Assembly: GCA_964019135.1 (NCBI GenBank)
Contig: OZ025263.1
Span: forward strand, 16,469,123 to 16,533,122
Length of the DNA stretch: 64,000 nucleotides
Source of the DNA: Arenicola marina
Lineage: Eukaryota > Annelida > Polychaeta > Arenicolidae
Direction: 5' to 3'
Shown here in pieces: positions 47,110 to 59,203 of this stretch. The notes below the pieces were generated by a model. The model was given only the letters and a program-made list of their open reading frames with translations, did not search any database and had not been told where the DNA came from. Both the position numbers and the translations under genes were made by a program. Within the stretch, counting starts at the first letter, position 1, and each line of letters opens with the position of its first letter.

Positions 47110-47875
47110 CATATGGTGCACGAATCCCTGGACTTTTCACCATGGTATGAAATGGCTACTTCACAGAACTGTTCAGAGCAAGGGCGGATCCAGGGAGGTG
47201 TCCAGGGGGGCCGCCCCCCCCCCCATTTTTGAAGAAGAATGCTTTGTGTAATGCAACATCTAGGCCATCCCTTTAGAGGAAGAACGCTATCTGAGGCGGC
47301 GCGGAAAAAGGAAACGAAGGGCGGATCCAGGACCTTGAAAAAATCCAGATCGACTTTGGATGGAATAAGAAATGTAAATCTTGGTTCCAGTGTGGCCGAA
47401 GTAAGGCGTCCGAACAAAACGGTGGGGGATGGGGATGTTAATGGTAAACTCTCTCAGAGACCGGGTTGTCACAACTACACAAAAAAGCGGGCAGGGGAGC
47501 AACAAAATGTGGAAATTAATTTAGCGATTGATTTTAGTACTAGGCACCCATGTTCAATAGGGGGGTTAGCCCCCCCCCCCCCCCAGCCCCATTCGCTCTC
47601 CGCAAGTCAGTAATAGTACCTTATGAGAGACCTTAATAGAAATAATTATTTTAAGAGAAGTTAACACGAATGGCGGCCGCAACACCCGAATGTTCCCATA
47701 TTTCACAAGGCTCTCCGAGAGAAACTGGGAACGTTCTTCGAGGGCGGAATCCGTGGAGCGAGTTTCGTCAGCGGCTCTTTCTTATCGCGTGGTGGCGCCA
47801 CCACTCGCGATGCACGTGACTGACTGGTTCCCCACCCTCGCCGGGCTGGCTGGACTAGATGACTAGGACATTTGG
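47110..47875 (+). pseudogene. Broken arylsulfatase remnant (arm B, opposite strand)
   Basis: On plus, 47115-47180 matches exon 3 (the FLDF and TELFR region, with indels) and 47711-47875 matches exon 6 ([21 protein letters not shown]), ending in a stop. Exons 4 and 5 are missing. It is head-to-head with the intact gene at 46789, mirroring the arm A remnant at 28270-28776. GGGCGGATCCAGG-type repeats lie between the two pieces (47184-47330). Confidence 0.75.
47184..47335. repeat. GGGCGGATCCAGG repeat pair with poly-C
   Basis: GGGCGGATCCAGG occurs near 47184 and again near 47321 in the same orientation, around a poly-C tract and GAAGAATGC, which also follows the poly-C at 1590. It looks like one or two MITE ends. 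Confidence 0.45.
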
Positions 47876-47889
47876 GGGTGCACTCTCGA

Positions 47890-48440
47890 CTAACCAGGTA
47901 TGGATTGTGTAAAATTAGGACGAAAAAAGATAACTATGGCCTGTGTAAATCTCACAGATGGCAGTTTTATTTCTTTCCCCACAGCCTGTACATTGTTGGT
48001 ATTTACCTGAAATCTTGTCTGTTCACAAGGTCTCTTGTTTCACTAAAACAAACTTATTGCACCATATGCGAACATACACTGTACATTTTGTGCTATAAAT
48101 ACTTGAATAATGTTTTTTTATTGCACAAACACGTTTTTAATTGACTGAGCAAGCGGGATAGAATTACAGTTTTGTAGGTCACGCGGGCTCTTTCGAAGAA
48201 TTAAAAACTAATGATTGTTTTGGGGGGTGATTGATCCAAAGCTGTTTTTCGCTATACAGACTATAAGGTGTGCTTCGCGAACGATCTCGAAATCAGTATC
48301 AAATGCGACGCAAACATATATCAACCACGTTATTTTCGTGGTAATGCCGATGAACCAGATTTTTCAATAGGGTAAATACTAGACAACGATAGCTAAAACG
48401 ACTGTTGTTAAATCAGATATCGACGTTACAGTAAGCAGAA
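47890..48440. other. No gene recognised (arm B spacer)
   Basis: A short open frame (47872-48144) shows no domain. Nothing else is supported. Confidence 0.5.
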
Positions 48441-48760
48441 GGGTTCTATAAATGACGTTTATGCGACGGATGTTTCATGGAAAAAGCTCTGACACGTATT
48501 GTAACCATTCCGTAACGATAGAAGTCAATTATTTCTTTAAGTGGTCTACTGTGGTCTGCTCGTGGCGATGTAAAGTAAAAGGTTTGAGCAGATAAAATTC
48601 TCCATCGGGGCGTGCTCGCTCTTCTGATTTCTTCTTCTTGCTGCATAAACTGAAAATATGAAATATACGGTATGAAATCCTTTAGATACATCAGTATCTG
48701 CCGTAAGCATATAGTAATAAATTTCCATTTAAGATGTAATTTGTACAACTATAGCTTCCT

Positions 48761-49502
48761 TTAAGAAAACACGCAGCGGTGTGGCACTGCGTTGAGTTTC
48801 TTTTCTGGATTTATCGATATTTCACGGTTTGGAGGCTTGTTTTCTACTGACCGGCAACAACAGATGCAGACAATGCAGACAGCTCCGACGAGAAGGAAGA
48901 GCGTGAGGAAGCCGATTAGTCCCGCCCTGCCAGCCGCTGTGAGTGACGCAAGGAGAGAGCAGGGTAACGAGCGTTCATTCTCAACAGTGTCGAGGCGGAG
49001 TCAAGGTTTGAGCTGCTCAGCGGCGTGGGTATAGGAGGGGGGGAGGGGGGGGAGGTAGGACCTTGGGTGTGGGAGGGAGTGGAACCCTGTACGCGGGGAT
49101 GTAGGACCTTTCAGTCATATGCAAGAATAGAATATACCTCCATGAAAATAATATGAATGATCAGCAGAAAGCTGGAAAAAACGCAGCGCTTAAATCGGTG
49201 CGTTGGAAACTCGTCGCTTGGACAGAAGGGCATAATGGAATTGTTCGTCAGCATTGATTCAAGGTAAGACACACTTGATTTTACTTTAAATTTTAGTAAG
49301 ACGACGCAACATGTAAGATACCGATGATTAAGCTGCTTACGTTGACAGCTGGCGGCGTCGATATGTCCGCTTCCCACGCTGACGGTCCCTTCTGGGCAGA
49401 GGAGACATTTGACCGCTGTGAAGTTACCTTGGTAAGTGTTGTAGGGACAGGGCTCACAGGTGCGCTGAGCTTGTCCCTTGTATGTCCCAGGTTTACATGG
49501 CA
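48761..49502 (-). CDS. GCC2/GCC3-module single-pass membrane protein, 3' exons (arm B)
   Basis: Exon 49502-49341 (162 nt, phase 1-1) encodes one module starting PCKPGTYKGQ and containing CEPCPYNTYQG, CLLCPEGTVSVGSG and a last Cys, the ephrin-receptor-like GCC2/GCC3 fold. It splices in phase to 48936-48761, which encodes a transmembrane helix, CICCC, and a short basic tail (about 25 residues) ending in TAA. An upstream exon probably lies at 49971-49860 (an open stretch with CRHGYQPHGG). An alternative tail exon (about 48650-48446) could follow if splicing occurs at AACGCA|GTGCCA. The N-terminal exons were not found, so total length and ligand are unknown. Arm A has a decayed copy. Confidence 0.65.
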
Positions 49503-49859
49503 CTTATACATGAAAGGAAACAAATAGGTTACGTTGTAGCTAAGGTATCATGAAGGTTATACATACACAACATTAAGACCCTGTATAACAACATATATAT
49601 ATATATATATCAAAACACGTTATATAATTTTTTGAAAGGAGATCTGTTGATAGTGCGAATACAGTTGATCTGTTAATTTATTTACTTGTATACATCTGGA
49701 ACGGCAGCTAAACATACGTGTTAGAAATTATCAATTATTATCGAATTAAAGGAAATTGATGCAAATGGAAGAGGGAGGGTGTCGACGAGTGGTATATAAG
49801 CGTTCAGCTCAGCAAGAAAATCTGAATGAATAGTGTGTGTGACTGACGACAGGCGACGC

Positions 49860-49971
49860 CACCGTGTGGCTGGTAACCATGGCGGCATGTGTGGTACATC
49901 CGCACCGTGGCCTTGTAGAAAAACCTGTCCGTCTTGTCATTTTCAATGACATCATTCACTGGTTTATTTTT
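49860..49971 (-). other. Probable upstream exon of the GCC-module gene
   Basis: After TTTCTGCAG on minus an open stretch reads KNKPVNDVIENDKTDRFFY and on to CRHGYQPHGG, which has the Cys/Gly-Tyr flavour of an extracellular module. The donor is not clear. Arm A has a degenerate counterpart near 23965, next to a SINE, which supports it having been a real exon. Confidence 0.4.
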
Positions 49972-50123
49972 CTGCAGAAAAAAGGAAAAGGGTAGCATTT
50001 ATCAATTGATCAATTATCAATAGCATTTATCAATGCAAATCTGTCTGGAATGATACGCCGCAAATAAACAAAGATTTATTTGTTAGATTGAAAAGTAAAA
50101 CCAAATAGCATTCGATCATCATT

Positions 50124-50861
50124 CACTCGGTAATTAGCCGCATTATTAAGATGTAGCCATAGTTCACTCGATAATTAGCCACATTATTAAGATGTAGCCA
50201 TAGTTCACTCGATAATTAGCCGCATTATTAAGATGTAGCCATAGTTCACTCGATAATTAGCCGCATTATTAAGATGTAGCCATAGTTCACTCGATAATTA
50301 GCCACATTATTAAGATGTAGCCATAGTTCACTCGATAATTAGCCGCATTATTAAGATGTAGCCATAGTTCACTCGATAATTAGCCACATTGTTAAGATGT
50401 AGCCATAGTTCACTCGATAATTAGCCGCATTATTAAGATGTAGCCATAGTTCACTCGATAATTAGCCGCATTATTAAGATGTAGCCATAGTTCACTCGAT
50501 AATTAGCCGCATTATTAAGATGTAGTCATAGTTCACTCGATAATTAGCCGCATTATTAAGATGTAGCCATAGTTCACTCGATAATTAGCCACATTATTAA
50601 GATGTAGCCGTAGTTCACTCGATAATTAGCCGCATTATTAAGATGTAGTCATAGTTCACTCGATAATTAGCCGCATTATTAAGATGTAGTCATAGTTCAC
50701 TCGATAATTAGCCGCATTATTAAGATGTAGTCATAGTTCACTCGATAATTAGCCGCATTATTAAGATGTAGTCATAGTTCACTCGATAATTAGCCGCATT
50801 ATTAAGATGTAGTCATAGTTCACTCGATAATTAGCCGCATTATTAAGATGTAGTCATAGTT
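50124..50861. repeat. 41-bp minisatellite, 18 units
   Basis: Eighteen complete head-to-tail copies of a 41-bp unit (CACTCGATAATTAGCCGCAT then TATTAAGATG ... CATAGTT) fill exactly 738 bp. Two variable sites are visible: GCC(G/A)CAT and TAG(C/T)CATAG. The TAGCC form dominates the first half and TAGTC the second. It is absent from arm A. The flanks are GATCATCATT and GTGGGCTTTA. Confidence 0.97.
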
Positions 50862-52180
50862 GTGGGCTTTATATTTGCCCGAGTGCGGAAGGTGGAGTTT
50901 TATAACGTTCTCTCTTAATGGAAACTATGAAATATTTGCCGTATGCCAAGCAATATTATATCGTGATAGGCGTAATTTGTCCCGGTGTTGCAGTGTGAAA
51001 CGTGTAGTCAATAAAACCAGTATTTGATGTCTACATCGCTATCACGATCGATGGCTACATTGCACCTGGTACATGATCATTAAACACTTCTATGTGTGTT
51101 TCCTGCACCCACCATTGGGAAGGTCATATGTGGGAAACAGTAATCGGAACAAATAAAAGCTGAACCGATAGCTTTAAAAATTAGGAGGAATTGTGGGTAC
51201 GTGCTGCGATTATCATATAGCTTAATGCCGTAATGTGTTCTGGAGGTTGCAAATGTACACCCCGGCAAGTGTTGAGATGTGTATCGACATTGGTATTAAG
51301 TGTCAGCAATACTATATTGCTACATTATGTACATATTAAAGTAACATATTGGATATCAACACATATCGTGTATCGACAGAAATATCCATTAACCCGCCGT
51401 TACGCTATACTGTAATGCCTGGGGAGAGGCCGACAACCCGAGTACCGTAGAACCGTCAGTGTGTGCTAAAACGTTTCTATAAATAGCCAAACGGCGGGAT
51501 TATAGCCTGCAGCTGCGCACCGCAAAAACACACACACAAAGATCACGCAACGACGGTTCTACGATAGTCTAGGTCTGGCGGTTTAAGGATACTTAACCAT
51601 TATATGAAGCAACAATACTCCGTTGTCATTGTCAACTTTTATTAATGGAGATCGTTATCAGCAACAGATACGAATTGGGGACTTCGAGTGAATTTTGGCA
51701 TCCACCTGTCCGACCACGCATGCTGTACATCCTGTTGATTATTGTAAGGCTGTTGTCCTATTTGTATTCCGACAGTTAATCATTTGCGCGATTGAATGAC
51801 ATTGATGACGTTTAATATGTTGATACAAGTGTTAAAGGTCACACCTGGGTCATTCTTCCATGTTTGGGTCAACCATTGTTTCCGCATAGCTTACGTATTA
51901 CTCTTATCTGTCATTCACTTCAGTACCAGTAATCCGTGGAAATGGCCCGCGTAGTTAGCCCGTCAGTAGTTTAGCCTTGCTATACAGAAGCGGAACAAGA
52001 CAATGTGTTATTGGTAGTTGTTTGTAATCTTCATGATGTAATGGTATGATTATGATGCTCCCATTCTCTCTCTCAAAACAAACCCCAAACATCATTTCTA
52101 CCTTGTGCAGATAGTCGACAACGTTGTTCCTCAAGCACGTGACGTCACATCCGGTGTCCGTTGGTGCTGCGTAGTCGTCA
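50862..52180. other. No gene recognised (outer part of arm B)
   Basis: 51690-51900 has an inverted counterpart in arm A near 22200-21850. The rest shows no exon that I can support. Confidence 0.5.
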
Positions 52181-52235
52181 CCTTGGGAGACGTTGGCGGC
52201 CAAGCGAAAGACTCCTTTCTATTGACAGACATCAA

Positions 52236-52350
52236 TAATAATAATAATGACAATACTAATAATGACAATACTAAAATGACAATACTAAAATGACAATACT
52301 AATAACGACAATACCAGTAATGACAATAATAATAATAACCAATAACAATA
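52236..52350. repeat. AAT / AATGAC microsatellite
   Basis: Tandem ATAATA and AATGACAATACTA units occur. The arm A counterpart at 16325-16445 is a TTA-type repeat, so the microsatellite predates the inversion but has changed. Confidence 0.75.
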
Positions 52351-52550
52351 ACATCAATCAGTAATAATTATGGCAATAACTACATTGAAAGATACAATAC
52401 AATAAATGATTACAGAATAAGGGCGCAGTAAATAAGTAGGAATCTCCATTAGAATTAACATTTGAAAGCGGGGTGCAAATATGTACGGCACGTTGTGTGG
52501 CTTGTCCTACACACCCGGTCCCCATCTGTCTTTTGAATGTAAGCACATCA

Positions 52551-54211
52551 TGGCATGGGGCGATTACATTGTAAATGTAATCGATTACGATTACTTAGAA
52601 ATTTCACGATTACGATCACAAGAAATATGAAAGTAATCGTATTGAAAGTAATCATGATTACAATCGTGATTGGTTCTTATGTGTTTAATAAATGAACCCT
52701 GGACTAGACCTTTAAGTAGCTATTTCAACAAACATTAAACATCGGATGAGCGGGGACACAAATATGAAGACTGGGCAGCTGGGTTTGGAGAGCGGCGGAT
52801 TTCTGATCCTAGGGATGTGCGTTCAATTCCCGACGGGAAATTTGTTTGGGGGCATATACTGAGAGTTACAGCCCATCATAATCAGTTTGTTCTAAGAATC
52901 TGTTGAAAAGATGTTAATTCAATTTCAACAGAATGCAGGAAGCCCGCTATATATATATTTTTTTTTTTTTTTTTTTTTTTATTGCTTTGAAAAAAAAGTG
53001 AGTACATCAGTTACAGGCACGTACGAGGCGGTAGGTACTAGCTACACACAAATACAAATGAAACATGCTAAGAAAATGCAAAAGAAATGCAGCATACTAA
53101 TACAACATAAGTGGGCACATTCACAAGTTGGCGAAAAGTTTATGCCACCTATTTACATACAAGTCAGTTTGATTTTTTTAAAGTAAAATGTGCTTTTGAG
53201 TTATAATATGGTACCTGAGCTTAATCCGAAATGCTGTAAATTTGATCGAGATCGATTTACATTTCTGACTATGAACAAAATGTTTTGCTAGCAAAAGACA
53301 GTTATTAAGAGTGTAATGCGGTTGATCATATATCCCCATTAAAATGTTTTCTGAATTTAGCATCAATACAGAGTCAGTTGCCTGCTGCCAAAAGCTTTCA
53401 AATTCATTCCGAAACGTCTTAACCTCACTACAATCAACAAATCTGTGTACTATGGTATCAACCTTATCACATTTATCACAATTAGCACTATCAACGACAT
53501 TCATCAGGTTCAAACGTTTTTTGTAAGGAACAAATCTATACAGAATGGAAAACTGCAGGGAATGAAGCCTCGTTTCAACAGCAGATTTAAAAGGTAAAGC
53601 ACAAATAACATACCAAGCAGATATTGTTATTTCCCGCTATATTGTTATTTCTGTTGAAAAGGCGTTAGGCAATTTAACAGAATGTGGGACGCCTGCTTTA
53701 CACACTCCGCGTCAGTCACTGTCTGTCTCTAAACGGTGACCAAATGTGTAAATAACAAGTTTGAAGTGTGACTATAGCTCACATCTGGATGTGCAAAGGG
53801 ATGTGAAGGGGAGAGGGAGATTCAACGTGGATCACTGCGTGTCTCTAAACGGTGACCAAATGTGTAAATAACAAGTTTAAAGTGTGATTATAGTTTTTAA
53901 TTTGTACCAAATAAAACATGCATGACTCCATGATATAAGTTTTGTAACGTCCTAGGCCAGAACGTCCACTGGCCGAAGCCGAAACGTCCGTCCACTGTTG
54001 TGGGGGGCGCGGGGGGGGGGCATCTCTGTAGAAGGACATAATTGATCAGTTCCCATTAATGATACTGGCGACATAGCAAGTGTGACCCTCAGTTTTTAAA
54101 CTACGATTACGATGACTTGCCAAATGTAATCGATTGTAATCGATTACGATTTCTTGGAAAAAGTAATCGATTGCAGTCGGTTATGATTACCGATTATGAT
54201 TACCCCATGTC
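52551..54211. mobile_element. hAT-like element interrupted by a LINE (right copy)
   Basis: GGCATGGGGCGATTAC at 52553 and GATTACCCCATG near 54209 are the same ends as those of the complete element at 26921-28119, and the inside matches it in reverse orientation on both sides of an inserted LINE fragment. The terminal CAG and an 8-bp target duplication are no longer clear. The left end sits exactly at the outer limit of arm B. Confidence 0.7.
52955..53608 (-). pseudogene. LINE 3' fragment with poly-A tail, inserted in the hAT element
   Basis: The poly-T run near 52959-52981 is the poly-A tail on the minus strand; the 3' UTR and the zinc-ribbon ORF end (53608-53178) follow. It is the twin of 86-533. 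The 5' limit is uncertain, somewhere near 53600-53720. Confidence 0.7.
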
Positions 54212-56565
54212 AAAAGGACAACTAGGTGCCTTTGTTATGCAGAGATCTGGCTCAAAACAGATTGAACTTGTAAAGGGCAAATTCATGAGTGAGGGATTAA
54301 GCCATAAACACGATCGAACGCGCATGGCGGCTAAATATCATTTTGCTCAATCATAACAAAACCGGATACCTTCAGTTTTTATGTTTCTATAAATTATCAC
54401 GATATCAACTCTGACGGATCACAAATAGGATCATGCCAATGTTATTTTGCAATTAGAAATCAGACAAGGCTCTTTTCGCCCACAATCATTACATTGATCA
54501 CGGAGAGAAGGGTCAAGAAGAGGTATCGGGTATTTTCTATAGTATGATGGATTAGCGGATGTCACACGTTTAGCGCCATTAGCCAGGATAATAGCTGGAG
54601 GGGCGGATCCAGGGGGCGGGGGCGGCAGGATGTCCGGACCCCTCCCCCCCCCCCCTTTTTGACAAAGAATGCTAAATTAGGCCGTTTGAGGCGTGGTCCC
54701 CCCCCCCCCCCCCCGTCGTCAAAAACATAGTGGACTCTTTTGGCATCTTTGGCACTATACTTATAATAAAAATATATTGACGCAGGGAACTTTTGAGGCC
54801 TTTTGGGTCATATTTCTCCACTCTATTACTGTCCAGTCTGTTACAAAATCGGAAGGTTAAAGAGTGGACCTCGATGGTACAATCATGAAAATTATATCCC
54901 TAATTATATAATTCATAGATGGAGGAAAATAACGAAGTTAAACCCTATTCAATTCTAATCAAGAAGGCAAAATCATACAAGGTATTTCTCTCTGCAAGGG
55001 AACGCTTTTGGGCAAAATATGTTCACTCAGTTACTGTCCACTCTGTTGGGATGCCCAATCTTAACGCCCCTCTTACCATGATCGTATTTTGCTTAATCAG
55101 ACATATCAGATATCCCAAGATAAAAATAATGCCCTGGAGGAAATAATGATCCTGTAAGACAACTTTATTTTAGATAAAATGTGTTATCATGCACAAACCA
55201 TATTGATGAAATTACGTATTACTTGTTTCATGGCAAGTAATGACAAATGGTTTCTTCAGTATCTACCTAATCTCATCCTACAAGTAAAATATTAACACTG
55301 TGGCCTTACTTTTTTGGCCATTTTCGGCAATTTTTACAGGGACAAGTCAAGTCTGGTCCCACAATGATGTTTTTATATATATATACAATGCTATCCACAA
55401 CGACGGTAACAGAGTGGACAAACAAATTGGAAATGGCATACCTGTGGTCCAGTAAGCAAGTTATATTAGAAAACGGTAGGTACATTAAGCTGCTCCTTGT
55501 GCTAGAATAAAGTCAGTGACACGCCTATGACAAACAATTTAGCCAATTTGTGATGTCGTATTTTGTGATTTTTCTTGAGTCACAATGTCCCCTAATTATA
55601 GAATTGCACGTATGCCGGACAAATTGCACGGATATTTATATGACCCCCCCCCCCCCCCACCCCACCCCACCTCCGATCACCCTTGTACCCTTGTACCCTT
55701 GTACCCTTGTATCGTATTGCGCAGGCAGGGATACACGGTAGTGTTGTATCACGGGGGGGGAGGGCGGGGTACATTTCTACGGTTGTGAGGGAGTGCCCGT
55801 GTCAGGGGGGGTGATGTTCCCAGATCACGAAAAATAAATTTCTTTATTACCAGAACACGATGAATTAAAAAAAGATACACGACACTTAATTGACGATTAT
55901 ATATAAAATGAAAATTCCCAGTTCACGATTAATTAAAATACGTGATGACGGCTGTCGGCTAATAGTCCATTCCCAGTTCACGAAGCATTATTTTCATCAT
56001 TCCCAGTTCACGGTGAATTGAAAAGACGATTCACCAGAAACAGAAATACCCGCTCTATCCCACTGAGCTATCGGGCCGGCCCCGGCTTTTACCCTGGGAG
56101 CAAAAAGCAAAGAGGGGTCGTTTCCCTTTACCTTCGCTTTGCACCGGACGCTGATGCTGAAGATGCAGCCTCCACCGCTAGCCGCCAGGGGGCACAGGTG
56201 GGCCACGACGTCTTGGGCCTTGGCCATGACAGGACCATGACACACCCTGATCTTGGCGGTCAAAACGGTCTCCATTGTGTAGGAGGGCATGGAGAACACT
56301 GTCGTGGGATAAACATGAGCGTTGGTAAGACACCTTACCCACTGTAGAGGCCGATGAGCCGTGCACCCTCGGAATAAATAATCCCCTACTAGTTGCGATG
56401 CCAGACATGAGATCTTTGTCCTGGACAAACATCGACATTCACATCGGCTGACCTTGAGTTGGCCCAGATGGGCACAATCGACATTAGCTGAACGCGCTAC
56501 TTCCCAGGCCACGCCTAGCGACCACACAACTATAAAACATATGTCCGCACATTAATGTTGCATTT

Positions 56566-56966
56566 TATTACAATATATACTGTTATCTAAAGTTACGATC
56601 GATAGTGTTAACCAAAGTTAAAATATATAATATATATATTTACAATATATAGTGTTATCTAATGTTACGATTGATAATGTTACCCAAAGCTAGAATCGAT
56701 AATGTTATCCAATGTTAAAATAGATAATGTTATCCAATGTTAAAATCGATAATGTTATCTAATTGTACAATGAATAATGTCATCTAACGTTAAAAAATAT
56801 GTTACCTACTGTGACAAATGATAATGTTATCCAATGTTACAACAGATAACGCCATTTAATGCTACAAAATAATGTTATCCAACGGTACAATAGATAATGA
56901 TATCAAATGTGACATTATATATTGTTATTTTATCTTACTATATATACTGTTATCTATGATATTTTT
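56566..56966. repeat. Degenerate ~24-bp tandem array, right copy
   Basis: Twin of 3490-3890 with the same order of unit variants. Confidence 0.8.
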
Positions 56967-57147
56967 GTTTCTTTGTTCTTATTACCATTAGCATAAATGC
57001 AGCGATTCATATAATGGTGATTATTTAATCATTTAATGTAATTTTCATTATTTATCTGCGATGATCATACAGGCGTCCCATCCAATTTATGGTGAGATCA
57101 TAATGTCCGCATTTATAAATCAACGTTTTAGTTGGGTTGATAATTAC

Positions 57148-58515
57148 CAAAGAGGTGGAGTGTGTGTGTTTGACGGTCGATGGTACACATGTACCGCCCG
57201 CTGTCCTGAGGTCGAGCATTCGCAATCACGAGAGTGCCATTACCACCAAATGTGAAGCGGGTGGCGCGGATGACGAGGCCGCTGTGATGTCTCCAGGCGA
57301 CCTGAGCTCCAGCGGGTATCGTATCGGGGCAGGAAAGCGTCACATCCCGGCCGATCATGACAAAGACTGAAGAAAAAACACACCGAGATCGAGATACTTA
57401 TTTAAGGCGTGGAATCTACGGTCACTAAGGGACTGCGTAGATTTAGAGACCGACGAGAAGGAAATGGTGGCAACTCTTGATATTTCCTCCAAGTCGGGTA
57501 TCCTCACCACATCCACGCCATACACAAAAACACACTGTTTCACAATCTATGGCCCGTAGGACCTAAGTTTCAGAGAAATAAATCAGTCAATAATCGCACT
57601 TCAATAAGTCATATTGAGAAGCCATAAACATTTCATTCGTGAATAGTAATTTATAACACGGTACAGGCGTCCGCTTAAACATGTAGGCTGGCCCGGTTAT
57701 TTATCCACAAACCAGGCGCATCAGCTACCCAATAATCACCGTCTTTCGCTTCAACCTGCTCATGCAATAATTTTTCGCATTTTTATATTATCACTTTCGA
57801 AATATTTTTAAACACGTACTGGACATATTTTACGATATTGTATATATCACCTCTTAAAGAAATGTTTGGATTATAAACTTTACCTTCACATTATATAGCG
57901 AACAACAGGCAGCAATGCCTTTTCGTTTCGGTGAACATTACATATCTGTTAATGCAATAAGGACATACAGATATATTTCCATTTAAAATATGGATAATCT
58001 GCATCAGGCAACATTGATACATTAGTTACATGATTCTGGTCACCAAGTTAATTCCCATCTTGCCATTTTCATTGATTTAATTTCACTGACTTCCCCCTCC
58101 TATTGGCATGGCGACTATAATAATGGAAAGTGTTATTGTACTATAAAGGCTCTAGGAATATTAGGAGTACATATCCAGAAATCACAAGTGAACAATTCCG
58201 AAACAATTCCGAAACAAATTACCAAACACTTGGTAATCGGGAAGCATTATACATACAGACTGCAACATTCCTCATTTAACTTATTTTTAGCGTATTTGTT
58301 TCACTACTTTATGCTTGAATGGACCCCAACATGATCAGTCTACCTGGCTTTTCCAGTGCAGTAGCTGTAGCGTTCAAGGGTGTCCCTGTGCTTAGGTCTG
58401 TTCGTGTCGTATCAACCAGATCAACCGATGCCACTGTCATTTTCAACATTGCAAGTACGACCAACACTTTGTACGAACCACGCAACAAAGTGTGATCAAT
58501 CGAAGGTGAACCCAT
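57148..58515 (-). CDS. Ig-domain protein, 5' two exons (right copy)
   Basis: Exon 1 is 58515-58344 and exon 2 is 57366-57148. Splice sites, phases, signal-like stretch and Ig motifs are the same as in 4072-5439, and I see no coding difference. Both copies could therefore work, or neither. The downstream exons are unidentified here too. Confidence 0.6.
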
Positions 58516-59028
58516 TGCGAGCTGTGAATAAAGTGTTCTAATTAGCAAATTCGACGCAGGTAATATTAACTGATATTTGATACACTTACAGGGGTCATTT
58601 GACTAAGATCTCTTAATGTTTTCTCGTCAATTTGTATTGTATTTGTTCTTGTAATGCCGAGCAGGAAAGAGTCATGAACAATGTTGAATTTATCATCAAC
58701 ATATTGTAAGCATCACTTTCAATAACATTCCCCGGTGTGACATGTTTTGTATGCGGCAAAATTCGCCCATGCGCAGTGTAATACTAGTTGTCCCTCCCAA
58801 ACTAAACTACATGGTATTTGTACCCTCTTCTGTCCATGTGTTCGTACGGTGCCATTATGATAGATACAGAGCGGGCATCTCCGCATGGGGGCGATCCACA
58901 AACGCTTATGACAGATTCCCAAACGAACCACAATTAATTACCCCCTACAGTTTTGCATATATCGTGTGAAACATATTCTGACCGTGTTTTTGTCATTATT
59001 AACATTCCCAAGAAAATCACACAAAGGC

Positions 59029-59203
59029 CACTCTAAAGGTCCGTGTATGTACCTGCCATTCATTGGCCATTGCAAATGGGGAATAGAAAAAGCTCATTTT
59101 CTTGAGCAAAAAAAGCTCATTTTCTTTTACCTGTTTCAAATTGGATTTTTTTTTATACATCCCATTTGCAATGGAAAATAAATGGCAGGTACATACAGGG
59201 CCC
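59029..59203. mobile_element. Small foldback MITE-like element, right copy
   Basis: Twin of 5953-6127. Confidence 0.55.

Larger units (their letters stand above)
41780..52550 (-). repeat. Arm B of the inverted duplication
   Basis: It is the mirror of 16130-34370, carrying the complete sulfatase, the sulfatase remnant, the GCC-module gene and the outer AAT-rich flank. It is about 10.8 kb, shorter than arm A because most insertions hit arm A. It ends at the hAT element starting at 52551. Confidence 0.85.

Noticed and set aside
50124..50861. CRISPR-like regular repeat
   Set aside because: Units are directly contiguous with no unique spacers, and the genome is eukaryotic. It is a minisatellite.
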